In this document: one piece after another, positions 42,880 to 53,200 of the stretch
How the letters are laid out: each line of letters starts with the position of its first letter
Numbering within the stretch: position 1 is the stretch's first letter
Assembly: GCA_951802195.1 (NCBI GenBank)
Contig: OX637629.1
Location: forward strand, 248,001 to 312,000
Reading direction: 5' to 3'
Source: Tausonia pullulans
Lineage: Eukaryota > Basidiomycota > Tremellomycetes > Cystofilobasidiales > Mrakiaceae
Length of the DNA stretch: 64,000 nt
The notes under the pieces: model-generated
Databases searched by the model: none
Told to the model about the DNA's origin: nothing
The model's input: the letters and a program-made list of their open reading frames with translations, nothing else
Position numbers and translations under genes: made by a program

Positions 42880-43985
42880 TTACTCCTCGTCGTCCTCGAC
42901 GGCGGCCTCCTCCTCCTCCTCCTCATCCTCGTCCTCCTCCTCCTCCTCCTCGTCCTCCTCCTCGCGGTGGGCGTCGTAGACCGAGGTGGCAATGCGGTCA
43001 AGGTCACGCTGGCCGTCCTGGGAGATGCGGCGACCTCCGTCCGGGTGGTGCTCAAGGACACCGATCTTCTCGAGCGACTGGCAGATCGAGCGCTGGACCG
43101 AGGACGAGGCGTCCTGTGGAGAAGAGGAAGAGGGTCAGACTGAGAGCAAGTTGTAAAGGAGGAAAAAAGAAGAAACGTACGGCGTGGTGCGAGGGGCGGA
43201 CACCGCGGCGGTGCTTGCCACCGTGGAGCTTGGCAAGAGCTCCGATACCGACGTGCTTGCGAAGGTAGATGTGGCGAGCGATGGCTGGATAACGGGAATA
43301 TGCGGAAATTGAAACGATTCGGAGAAGGGAAATGGAGCGGAGGGGAAGTGGTAAGCTATTGGAGGGAGGGTCGGGTCCATGTATAGGATGGTCCAGCCTG
43401 GCGGTGGGGAGCTAGGCGTCCGGGAGAAAAGGGCACGCGGTCGAGGACAGCATACACGAAGGCAATCGGGAGCGAGGGAAGGCTTGTAGCGGTACGCGCA
43501 GATGAAGAAGCTCTTCACCAAACGCGCGCACGCGAGCCCCCTGCCTCATTCCTTTTCGCCTTCGTCGAAGCTGATCCCAGACCGGACCCAATCTACCCGT
43601 CATCCGCCTAGATCCCTTCCACTCAAGCTCCGACCCTGCTCCTGTTCTCCGGTATGGGGGCCAGATCATCACAGAAGGCGAGGCACCTCTCGGGCGAAGA
43701 ACACGCGGGAGGGTGTGGGAGGCGAGCGAAATGAAGGACGAACCGGCGGCGCGGACGTAGTACCAGTCCGGGTCGTAAGGAGCGAGCTCCTTGAAGGCTC
43801 CAGTCTTGACAATGTCAACCCAGTTAGGGACCTCGAGCTTGCCGGAGCGCTTGAGGTGGGAGGAGTACGCGGAGATGAACTCCTCGGCAGCTGAATTGGA
43901 GAGACAAGGTCAGGGAATCTGCCGGAGGCCGCCTTCGAGCGCGTCCAAAAGAGCAGCACTCACAGATGTCACGGACGCCAGGCAT
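42880..43985 (-). CDS. RPS19: 40S ribosomal protein eS19 (RPS19) with acidic C-terminal tail
   Basis: Four exons (43985-43964, 43890-43744, 43284-43181, 43113-42880) give 168 residues. The core is textbook eS19: [111 protein letters not shown]. Normal eS19 ends about here (near 143-150 residues). This one continues with roughly 27 residues, almost all Glu/Asp, before TAA. eS19 sits on the 40S head and is needed for 18S rRNA maturation. The first intron follows seven codons, usual for ribosomal protein genes; the second is about 460 bp. It is transcribed away from NOP56 over a shared 1.2-kb gap. Confidence 0.95.
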
Positions 43986-45189
43986 TTTGGTGAAGTCGAA
44001 AAGCTTGAGGGGACGGGGCGACGCGGGAGCTGGAGAAGGACGGTAGGGGTCGGTCAGGGCTATGATCTTCACGCGCGCGCTCGTACGCTACTGCCCCACT
44101 TGTTCAGCCAACGCTGCCTCGCTCCACAAGCAAGTGGTATGCTCAATGGTATGCTAGGCGAGGCGAAGACGCGACCGGAACAAGTGCGGAGGTAGCAGAG
44201 GCGAGGGGAAGAGAGAAGGTCGCACCTTCGGAGTGACGGCTTGCGGGGAGAAAAATGAAGCGGCCAAGCGAGAAGGTCGACAAAAGAGAAGGAAACGAGA
44301 GCGCGGCGCCGGCCCCTGACGACCAGAGCCGGCGACTAACCAGCTGGCAGGGGCAAAACTGATACTGAGCATTTTTGGATTGAGATAATATCGTTCCGTT
44401 AGGATCATAGGGATAAAAATCTGTAGAAGATCAAGGGAAGCGAGGGAGACTCTGAAGGAGCCATACCACCTTCCCGACCTGGAGTCTCTGCCTAGGCGAT
44501 CAGCTGAATTTGGAGCCTGGGTTTTGCAAGTAGACCAGAGTCGAGACCAACACCTGTCGCAAGAACGGAGCGTGTTTGAGATGATTGGTCCAGGCACATG
44601 GTTGAATGGGCCGGGATATGATGGGGAAAGAAACCGCGGTTGACGCCTTAATCGACTTGGGACAGTCCGTCATTCCCTCATTACCACTTGCAGCTACGGA
44701 GATGGGCAGGAGTCAGAAAACGAACTAAACTGCTCCTATCATGGAGGAATCCAAGAAACTTGTTAGCCCAACCTTTCTTAAGATGCGGCGCGCTCGAATG
44801 AGCAGATACGCGATCTTGTCAAGCAAGAGTACAAGCCGCCAGGGAGTGCGCTGAATGCTGACGAGACTCGACTCGTTTGAATCGAAAGTGAGTCGTGAGT
44901 GGGCGGCTGGTTGTGGCAGGCTGACAGCGTTACGCTTTACATCACCCCAGCGTCAGAGCATCACCAAAAGGGGATATCCAGATGGATTCCAGGTGTTTTT
45001 TTCTTCCCCTTGGATTGCACATCCCATCGCGATCTTACAGCAGTGAGGGAGATCTCATTGCGGTCGGACCTCTCGGCGGCCCTTTCGCGCAAGGCAGGTC
45101 TTCCTCGCTTTTTGGACCGTCAAGCTCGCCTCGACCTTCGCTCACTCCTACTCTCGGCCCGTGTCCTTCCCCTCGCTCCTCTTCCTGCG
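43986..45189. other. Divergent intergenic region, 1.2 kb
   Basis: Lies between the divergent eS19 (minus) and NOP56 (plus) genes, both ribosome-production genes, and so holds both promoters. No coding gene or RNA gene is recognised. The middle (44.34-45.05 kb) is AT-richer than the flanks. Confidence 0.5.
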
Positions 45190-47802
45190 ATGAGCGTTCT
45201 CACGTAAGGCCCAAGTTACTCACATCTGCATGCTGCCATGCTGGCCTGGCTAGAATGCTGACCCCCATCCATCGCCTGCTGCTCTCGCATTCTGCTCCTC
45301 CCGCCCCGCCCGACGACAGCCACCTCCTCTTCGAGTCCGCCTCGGGCTACGCCCTCTTCGAGGTCAAGCTCCACGATGAGATCGCCAACTCGACCAAGCA
45401 GTTCCAAGACTCGATCGCCGACCTCCACAAGTTTGGCAAGATGGTCTCGCTCAAGTCCTTCGCGCCCTTCACCAGCGCCGGCCATGCGCTCGAGAACGCG
45501 AACGATGTTTCCGAGGGTGCGTTGCTGTCTCTTTGGCCCTTGCGCCGGGCCTGCCACGGCCATGTCCATTTTGAGGATCGCCTTGCGTTCTGCTGGACCA
45601 TTGTCAAAGGAGATACAGACGAGACGGAGCGCGTAGCTGTCGCAACTCTCCGGTAGCTCGCGACGGAGAACGGAGCGCGCCGCTCGGGGGGGGGGGGGGG
45701 GGGGTCGTCGCACCTTCTCTCTTAGAATTTCGGCGTCGAGACGACGGCCTCCTCTCCCTCTTGTTGTCTCCTTCCGGCGGCGCCCGTGGTGTTCTCGGCT
45801 TGTTGCTTCCCTACGTGTCGAGGCGCTGACCCTTCCGTGTGCTTCTTGCAGGTATCTGCAACCCTCACCTCGCTTCGCTCCTTGAGCTCAACCTCGGCAA
45901 GTCGTCTTCCAAGGCCGCTTCGTCTTCGGCCGCCACCTCGGTCCTCCTCGGTGTCGAGGAGAAGAACCTTGCTGGATCCATCAAGTCCGAGCTCGGCATC
46001 GAGTGCGACGCCGGAACGAGCGCGCTCGAGCTCATCCGTGGTATCCGTCTTCACGCCGAGAAGCTCCTCAAGGGTATGGAGGCCGGCGACGTCTTCAAGG
46101 CTCAGCTCGGTCTTGGTCACTCGTACTCGCGTGCCAAGGTAAAGGTACGGAGGACGAATCTTTCTACTGCTCCTTTGGCATCGATCGCTGTGGGGCGAGC
46201 AACCCCCCCCCCCGCCCCCTTTTGCGCGCGCGCGTTCAGACGGGCCTTTTGCTTACGGCCCTGCTTGTGCGCCTGCCCCTAGTTCAACGTCAACCGCTCG
46301 GACAACATGATCATCCAGGCGATCGCCCTCTCCGACCAGCTTGACAAGGACGTTAACACGTTCGCCATGCGCGTCCGCGAGTGGTACGGCTGGCACTTCC
46401 CGGAGCTTGTCAGGCTCGTCCCCGACAACCACCAGTACGCTAAGCTTGCCAAGTTCATCGGGGACAAATCCCGGCTCTCCGAGTCCGATCTCGAGGAGAT
46501 CCAAGAGATCCTGGACGATGACGAAGTTCGAGCCAAGAACGTCCTTGACGGCGCTCGCGCCTCGATGGGATCGGACATCTCCCCGATCGACCTCATCAAC
46601 ATCTCCAACTTCGCGGACCGTGTCGTCCACCTCGCCGAGTACAGGAAGAACCTCAAGGCGTACCTCGTTGAGAAGATGCACCTCGTCGCCCCGAACCTCT
46701 CGGCCCTCCTCGGAGAGACCATTGGCGCCCGGCTCATCTCTCACGCCGGTTCGCTCACCAACCTCTCCAAGTACCCCGCCTCGACTGTCCAGATCCTCGG
46801 AGCCGAGAAGGCGCTCTTCCGTGCGCTCAAGACCAAGGGTAACACCCCGAAGGTCAGTGGAGCGCGCGCGTTTTCCCCCGATCTGGAGTCGCGCTGACGT
46901 CCATCTATCTCTCTTCAGTACGGTCTTATCTACCACTCGACCTTCATCGGTCGCGCCGGCCCCAAGCACAAGGGCCGGATATCCCGTTTCCTCGCCAACA
47001 AGTGCTCTATTGCCGCCCGCATCGACTGCTTCTCGGGTGGGTGTCCCTGTCCTTGCGCCCCCTTTTCAGCGAAGCGACGCTAACGACGACCGTCCCTCGC
47101 TACCAGACACCCCCACGTCCAAGTTCGGAGAGGCTCTCCGTGCGCAGGTTGAGGAGCGCCTCGCCTTCTACGAGGTGCGTTGGCTCCCCCCGCGGTTTCC
47201 TTCCGCGGACCTGAGCGATCGCGACTGACGTGTTTGTTCTTTCTACCAGAGCGGAACCGCCGTCTCCAAGAACGCCGACGCCATGCAGAAGTGTGTCCCA
47301 CCTCTTGTCCTCCTTCCCTCGTTGGGCCCGCATTCCCGCTCTGAAGACTGACGCCGTGATCTCTCTCCAGGGCCCTCGATGCCATCGCCGCCGACCTCGA
47401 CGCCGACGACGAGGACAACGAGGTCGACGCCGCCGAGGAGGACGTCGAGATGGTTGAGGCCGTGAAGCAGATCGAGGACGACGAGGCCAAGCGGGCCAAG
47501 AAGGACAAGAAGAAGTCGAAGCTTCCGGTCCTCGCGGAGGTCGAGGCTCTCGTCGGAGGGGAGATCAAGAACGTCGTCGAGGCTGGGGAGAGCAGCCCGG
47601 AGAAGAAGAAGAAGAAGGAGAAGAAGGACAAGGAGGGCGGTGAGAAGAAGAAGAAGAGGAAGTCCGAGGCTGCGGTGAGCGCGATCCCTTCCATCGTCCT
47701 GCGCGCGCTTGAGGCGCTCACAGCTGACCCATCTGCGTCCATTTCCTGCAGGGCGAGGAGTCCCCCAAGAAGGAGAAGAAGTCCAAGAAGAGCAAGGACT
47801 AA
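45190..47802 (+). CDS. NOP56: Nucleolar box C/D snoRNP protein NOP56
   Basis: Core protein of box C/D snoRNPs that guide 2'-O-methylation and pre-rRNA processing in the nucleolus. Exons: 45190-45203 (14 nt, MSVLT), 45320-45516, 45852-46144, 46283-46852, 46919-47036, 47107 onward, ending at TAA 47800-47802; about 560 residues. Conserved stretches: [72 protein letters not shown], then the Nop domain [39 protein letters not shown], and [30 protein letters not shown]. The C-terminal tail is Lys/Glu-rich (KKEKK, KKDKEGG) as in other NOP56 proteins. The stop/start choices follow the conserved N-terminal LLFE and the KKSKKSKD end. The 335-bp intron 2 contains a G19 run. Confidence 0.96.
45686..45704. 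repeat. Poly-G tract, 19 bp, in NOP56 intron 2
   Basis: G19 on the sense strand inside the intron 45517-45851; strongly G-quadruplex-prone in the pre-mRNA. Confidence 0.85.
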
Positions 47803-48531
47803 ACCTTCTGTCTTTTTGCCTCTCTTTCTTGCTTCGCACCCTCCCTTTTACATTCGCACATTTTCGCTTCTCTCTCTCGTTTCCTCTCCTTTTTCTCTGC
47901 ATTGCCTGCTCCTCGGGGGATCTTTCTGTAGAGATGTACACCATCTTGAGCCCGTCCGCCTGCTGCCGCTAGAAACGAAAAGAGAAAGCGCCCGCGAATG
48001 CTCGGTGCCCACCGGTGGAGGATGGCGCGCTGCGAGGGAGGGATGCCTGGGGCCGTGATGTGCCTGTGCATGCCTGATGCATGGCCGCGGGCGTGCTGCA
48101 TGTGCTGTGGGAACCTCCCAGGCCGCCCGCAGACCGTCCATGGCCTGCGGCGGGCCGTGCGGGCGTGCGCTTTGGCGGTCGTCGCTGCCCGCCGCTGCCA
48201 CGCAGATTCGCTCCGCGCTCGTCCGGCTGAGGGCCGCTGGTTGCGCGCAAAGCCCTGTCGACGCCCGCCCGTCCACGCCCCTTGAAGTCTTTCTTGCCCG
48301 TCGCCCACCACCAGTCCGCCGTCCGTCTTCAAGATCAGTCAGTCCGCACGCTCAGCTCATCGCCGCCCAGCGCCTTCCGTGCCTCCTCCCGCGTGTCCTG
48401 CTGACCCTGTCTGCTCGCCCTCCCTCTCCGCCCCCCCCCCCCGCTGTCGTTCCCTGGTGTCCGTGCCGCGCCCGCCTTGCTCTCCGCGTGCCTTCTTCCT
48501 CTGGCGCCCGCCCGACGCCCGTCGTGCAGCA
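47803..48531. other. Intergenic/leader region between NOP56 and uL23
   Basis: About 730 bp. The first 100 bp are T-rich (NOP56 3' UTR); the last 250 bp are CT-rich with a C12 run at 48431-48442 and end GTGCAGCA just before the uL23 ATG, which could be a 5'-UTR splice acceptor. No separate gene is supported. Confidence 0.45.
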
Positions 48532-49864
48532 ATGGCCCCTAAGACTTCCCAGCCCACTCGTGTCGGAAAGGGTGAGGGCTCGCTTCCTCTTCGCTCCATC
48601 CATCGGCTCCAGCCCAGCGGGTCCTCGCGGGTTCGCCTCGTGGGCAAGCGACGAGAAGGCGCGGCGGCAAGGGCAGGCGATTTTCGCAGGCAGAGACGCC
48701 GCCTCTGCTGGGGTCTTGGCCCGCCCCTCACTCCTTGCCTCCGGCTCGGGAGAGGAGCGGACTGCCAGGCTTGGGAGACCAGGGACGTCCGGACCACCAG
48801 CGTCGGCGGAGCATGCAGGGGGAGGGGGCCAGGCGAGCGTGGGGTCCAGGAGGCGAGCCGCCGGCTGGCTTGGGCGAGACGCGAGCGAGAGAGAGCAGAG
48901 GACCTTCGCTGCCCGGCGAGGGTCTTCCCCAAATCCTCTTTCTCGCTCTTCTCTTTCGTCTGACCTCGCTGGCTGCACTCCTTCTCGTCCCTGTCGCTCT
49001 GCGCGGCGTCTGTCCACGTCTGCCTTCTCTGTCATCTCTCCGCGAGGCGGGCAGTCTTGTCGACTGGCCTCCCGAGGCTGGCTCTGCCTGCCCTGGTGTC
49101 TCCTCCTTCCTCACTCGCGTCCTCGTTGCCACCCGCATCACCTTCCCACCTCATCTCCCCTGTCGTTCTCCCTCCCCCTGCCAAGCCCTTCATCGAGCTC
49201 TTCCTTCACTTTTGGCTCTTGTTGGGTTTCCGGCTCCCCCCCCCTCCCCCTCTCCTTTCCTCACACACATACACCCCGACCCCCCTTCGCTGACACGTCT
49301 TCCTCCTTCCTTTCCCAGCCGCCCCTGCCGCCGACTCCAAGGCCAAGGCCGCGAAGAAGGCTGCCCTCAAGGGTACCTCGGGCACCTCGCACCGCAAGGT
49401 CCGGACCTCGGTCTCCTTCCACCGCCCCAAGACCCTCCGTCTTCCCCGGGCGCCCAAGTACCCCCGGAAGTCGGTCGCCCACGCGCCCCGCTCGGACGAG
49501 TACAAGGTCATCGTCCACCCTCTCGCTACCGAGTCGGCCATGAAGGTGCGTCTGGGCCGCTCGCTCTGTCGTCGTTGCCCCACGGGATGGTCTCTCTCTC
49601 GGCGGCGGAACTGACGGTCGTTCTTCCTTCCCTTTGGGGCTTCGCTCCCGAGTTCAGAAGATTGAGGAGCACAACACCCTCGTCTTCATCGTTGACATCA
49701 AGGCCAACAAGAGGCAGATCAAGGACGCCGTCAAGAAGATCTACGAGGTCGACACCGTCAAGATCAACACCCTCATCCGGCCCGACGGCAAGAAGAAGGC
49801 CTACGTCCGCCTCACCCCGGACCACGACGCCCTCGACGTCGCCAACAAGGCCGGCTACATCTAA
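48532..49864 (+). CDS. 60S ribosomal protein uL23 (L23a/L25)
   Basis: Three exons (48532-48571, 49319-49545, 49658-49864) give 157 residues, the usual length for L23a/L25. Landmarks: [13 protein letters not shown], basic AAKKAALKG, the [14 protein letters not shown] block, [43 protein letters not shown]-like [19 protein letters not shown] in slightly changed form, [21 protein letters not shown], then TAA. It binds 26S rRNA domain III near the peptide exit tunnel and contacts SRP and nascent-chain factors. The first intron is 747 bp, long for this genome, and comes after 13 codons as is common in ribosomal protein genes. Confidence 0.96.
48572..49318 (+). other. Long GC-rich first intron (747 bp) of the uL23 gene
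   Basis: GTGAGG donor and TTCCCAG acceptor are fixed by the coding frame on both sides. Long open frames cross it on both strands (one of 488 codons) but these are artefacts of GC-rich sequence. Introns of ribosomal protein genes often host snoRNAs; I could not identify a box C/D or H/ACA RNA by eye. Confidence 0.6.
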
Positions 49865-50221
49865 ACGTCTTTCTCCCCTCAAACGATCCCCTGATTGGAT
49901 TTGATGGGCTTCGGGCTGGCTTCGTCTTCAATTTGTGCCGAGAGCGAGCGAGCGAGAAAGAGAGAGAGAGAGACATAGAAAGAAAGAAAGAAAGGAGGAG
50001 ACGCGCGACCGACCGACGGACAGAGAAGAGAAAGAGAAAGCAGTAGCACCGCGAGTGGTTTGTTCGTTGGTTAGCTCGCACGAGTGACCGACCGACCACA
50101 TGACTTGGTCCTTCGTCTGCCTCTTTCATTCCATCGTCGTGAGGTTCCGTCCGGTCTGGGTGTGCGTGCGCACGAGTCAGTCTGTCTCATCGCTGTTCCC
50201 ATACGTTTCATTCTTCCAAAT
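49865..50221. other. Convergent intergenic region, 357 bp
   Basis: 3' flanks of uL23 (plus) and IML1 (minus). It includes a GAGCGAGCGAGAAAGAGAGAGAG purine microsatellite-like patch (about 49940-49995). No gene seen. Confidence 0.5.
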
Positions 50222-53200
50222 TCAAGTCTCGTCCACCGCCGCCGCCGCCGCCGCCCCAGGTCGACGACCCGCAGACGGGCGGTTCCCCCTATCTCCGCCG
50301 CCATCGGCCATCTTCGACAAGTCCGCGCCTCCAGCGGCAGCCTCCCCAGGCGCCAGCACCGGCACCGGGACTTCCCTCACCGCCCCCAGCGGGGTCGCTG
50401 CCCCCGTCGTCGTGCCCGCGGTGGTGGTGGCGGTGGCGGACCCCTGCTCGCTGACCTCCAGCTCCCTCGCCTCCTTCGCCCGCGCATAGCTCTCCCGCAG
50501 CGCCTTCTCCGAGGCGCACAACGCGCGGAACGACGCCCGGAGCTGCTCGCGCCGGTGCTTGATCGAGATGCCGTTGTGGGCGGCGAGCTCGCGCTTGGAT
50601 TCGGAGAAGAGGGTGTTGTCTGGAGGAGGGGGCGATGGAGGATGATGAGTCAGGTGTAGCGGAGAGGAAGGGGAAGGAGAGGAAAACAGGGGGCAAAAGG
50701 GAGGGTTTCAGGAGGAGGAGAGGAGGAGGAGGAGGAGTGTGCTCACCGGCCCAGAGGAAACCTTGACCTTGGCTGAGAAACTGGACAAAGGCGAGACCCG
50801 ACTGGTGAACGAATTGGGAGTGTTTGAAGCCGACCTTGCGGTGGTAGACGACGTCGATCGAGCTGCTTGCGTCAAGGAGAGAACACACTGGTTAGAGGCA
50901 ATTGGGAAGGCAATTGGGAAGGCAATTGGGAAGGCAATTGGGAAGGCAAAAGGGAGGGTCCTCCAACCTGTCAAAGTGCGCATCGGACTCAATCTGGAGA
51001 TAGGCAGAGAGAGAGAGAGACAGAGGGGTCAATCAGCCTGTCTCTTGTTCCATGCTCAGCGAACGAGAACGTACATCCAGAACGAAGCCTTGCTCCCGTA
51101 AGAAGACTGTGAGGAAGTAGTCCTGCGTCGACGTGCTCGCGAGCACCCCAGGGTTGGTGACGGACATGTCCTCGACTGCGGGCGGGGCAAGGGCGAGCGG
51201 GATGTGGAGACACGCTCGGAAGGGAGAGCGTTGAGAGATGGTGTCGATGGGCTCGGAGGGGGCTTCGACGATGCGAAGCTGATGAGAGAAAGCGAGGGGA
51301 GAAGGTCAGATCTCTTCCATTCTCTCAGTGAATCGACAGGAGGCGGCTGAGGGCGTACCCCATGGTGAGCGATCTTAGCCGACCACTTTTGCCGAAGCTC
51401 CTCAACGAGCTGGGCGGTGATGCCGATCCACTGGATGAGGAAAGGCAAATCAGTCGAGGCCTTCTCTACGAGTGCCTGCCCTGTTGCTGCTCACTGCAAA
51501 CTCGAAATGGCTGCAATGCGAGGGTAAGTGACGAGATGAGCCATGATCTCAAAGGAAAAGGAACAACGTTTCGGGACACATACAAGCCATTGCGACTAGG
51601 GGAGGGAATCAGATGGGAGAGGCTAGTCAGCGTCTTTGAAATTTTCAATGATAGTATGGCCGCACGCACGAGTTGTGGATTGCGTCGTAGTGGAGGAAGG
51701 CAACTTCGCTCCGATCGCTCTTCTTCTGAGGATCAATGTCGACCATCATGTCCTGCGACATGTGGACCTGCCGCTTTTTGTTGCCCGACCGCCGCGAGGA
51801 AGACGACGCACTCGGTGCAGGCGTCGTTGGGGGTGGGGCAAAGGGCTGGCGAGGCGGAGCCCGGAATCGGTGCCATCTTGGCTGTCCAATCTGCCCGTCG
51901 GCGAAGGAGGGCGAGAAGGTGTAGATGTAGTAACCGTCCTGGTGAGGGAGAAAAATAGTAAGCCTCCTTTCGAGCTAACAAACAGCGCTCGCTGTGAACT
52001 GACCATGAAAGCGTGCTTGTCATACACGTGTCGGATCCAACCCTTCTCAAAAAATTTGACACCCCAGAGGGTGGCCTCCTCGCGCGTTCGAACGTCCCGA
52101 AAGTTGGCAATGAGCCAGTTAACGAGCTCATCTCCGGTGAAAGCGTCGGGCTATCCAGGGACAGTCAGACGCGAATGACCTTGCAGACAGAACAGGAAGG
52201 AACTCACGAAGACCTGTGAGAGAGCAAAGCGTCAGCCGCGAGACAATTGTGATTTTTTTTTTCTTTCTTCTTCCGCGATGAATTCCGACTGACCTGGAAA
52301 CGCCAGGACACCTCCTTCAGCGGGACGCCTTCCACCTTGTGGGTGAGCTTCTTCCTCAGTTCACTCTCCGACATCTTGCCGATGTACGTCCGCGCACCCC
52401 TCTTCTGCTCCTTCTGAAGTGCAGCGAGCTCGTCCATGAGAACGTTGTCGAGGACACACTGTAGGAAGCGTCAGTTCAGCTTCCCAAGCGAGAGCGGCGG
52501 TCGATGGAGCCCTAGACTGACCGCAGAGGGATCGAGGACTGTTCGCAGGAAGCGCACCGGCTTAGATACGAGCTCGGTCGAGGTCTGACTCGTCGGAACC
52601 CAGCGAGCCTTCTCAAACAGCTCGGCCAAGACATGTGCACCCTCATGCAAGGCCTGGGAGCGAGAACGTGAGAGCTTCAGTAACGTAGCAATAAGCAAGG
52701 GCGTTCAAGGGGCTTGCTTACCTCATCCCGCGTCAGCTCCTTTGACGGATCCGATCTTGGGTTCTCGCCCGACGGAATGACAATGAATCGAGCTCTGCAA
52801 CAAGACGTCAGTAGAGCGCAAGGATACTCCTGGGCCCTCGTTGACGCACCGCCAGTATGTGATCTTGTCGCTGAGCTGACTTCCACCCTCGCCCATGACG
52901 ACGTTGTCGAGATGGCTCCAGTTAAACCGGTCCAGCGTGTCCGACTGCAAGTCTACTCGTCAGATCATTCCGACGAAATGCAAACATAACAGACTCACAG
53001 GGTAACGGAACGTCGCCTCCACCTTAGAGAAGCCGTCAGCGAGGTGAGGCCAGATGACGGCCTGGTAACGGATCGGCTTGGTGTCCCAGTAGATGTTCTT
53101 TTTGTGCTGAACCACATGGACACGGTCACCCGCCTCCTTGTAGTCTGAATACACCAAGGGAAGAGGCAGTTAGACCAGAGTGTGATATGTCTGACCGCAC

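Noticed and set aside
42868-43143. Leu-rich open frame resembling a membrane protein on the plus strand
   Set aside because: It is the antisense of the Glu/Asp tail codons of eS19; poly-Leu arises from reading CTC repeats.
48077-49543. 488-codon open frame on the plus strand across the uL23 leader and first intron
   Set aside because: It crosses the clearly supported uL23 exons in another frame, has Arg/Pro/Ser-rich GC-driven composition and no domain; a chance frame in GC-rich DNA.
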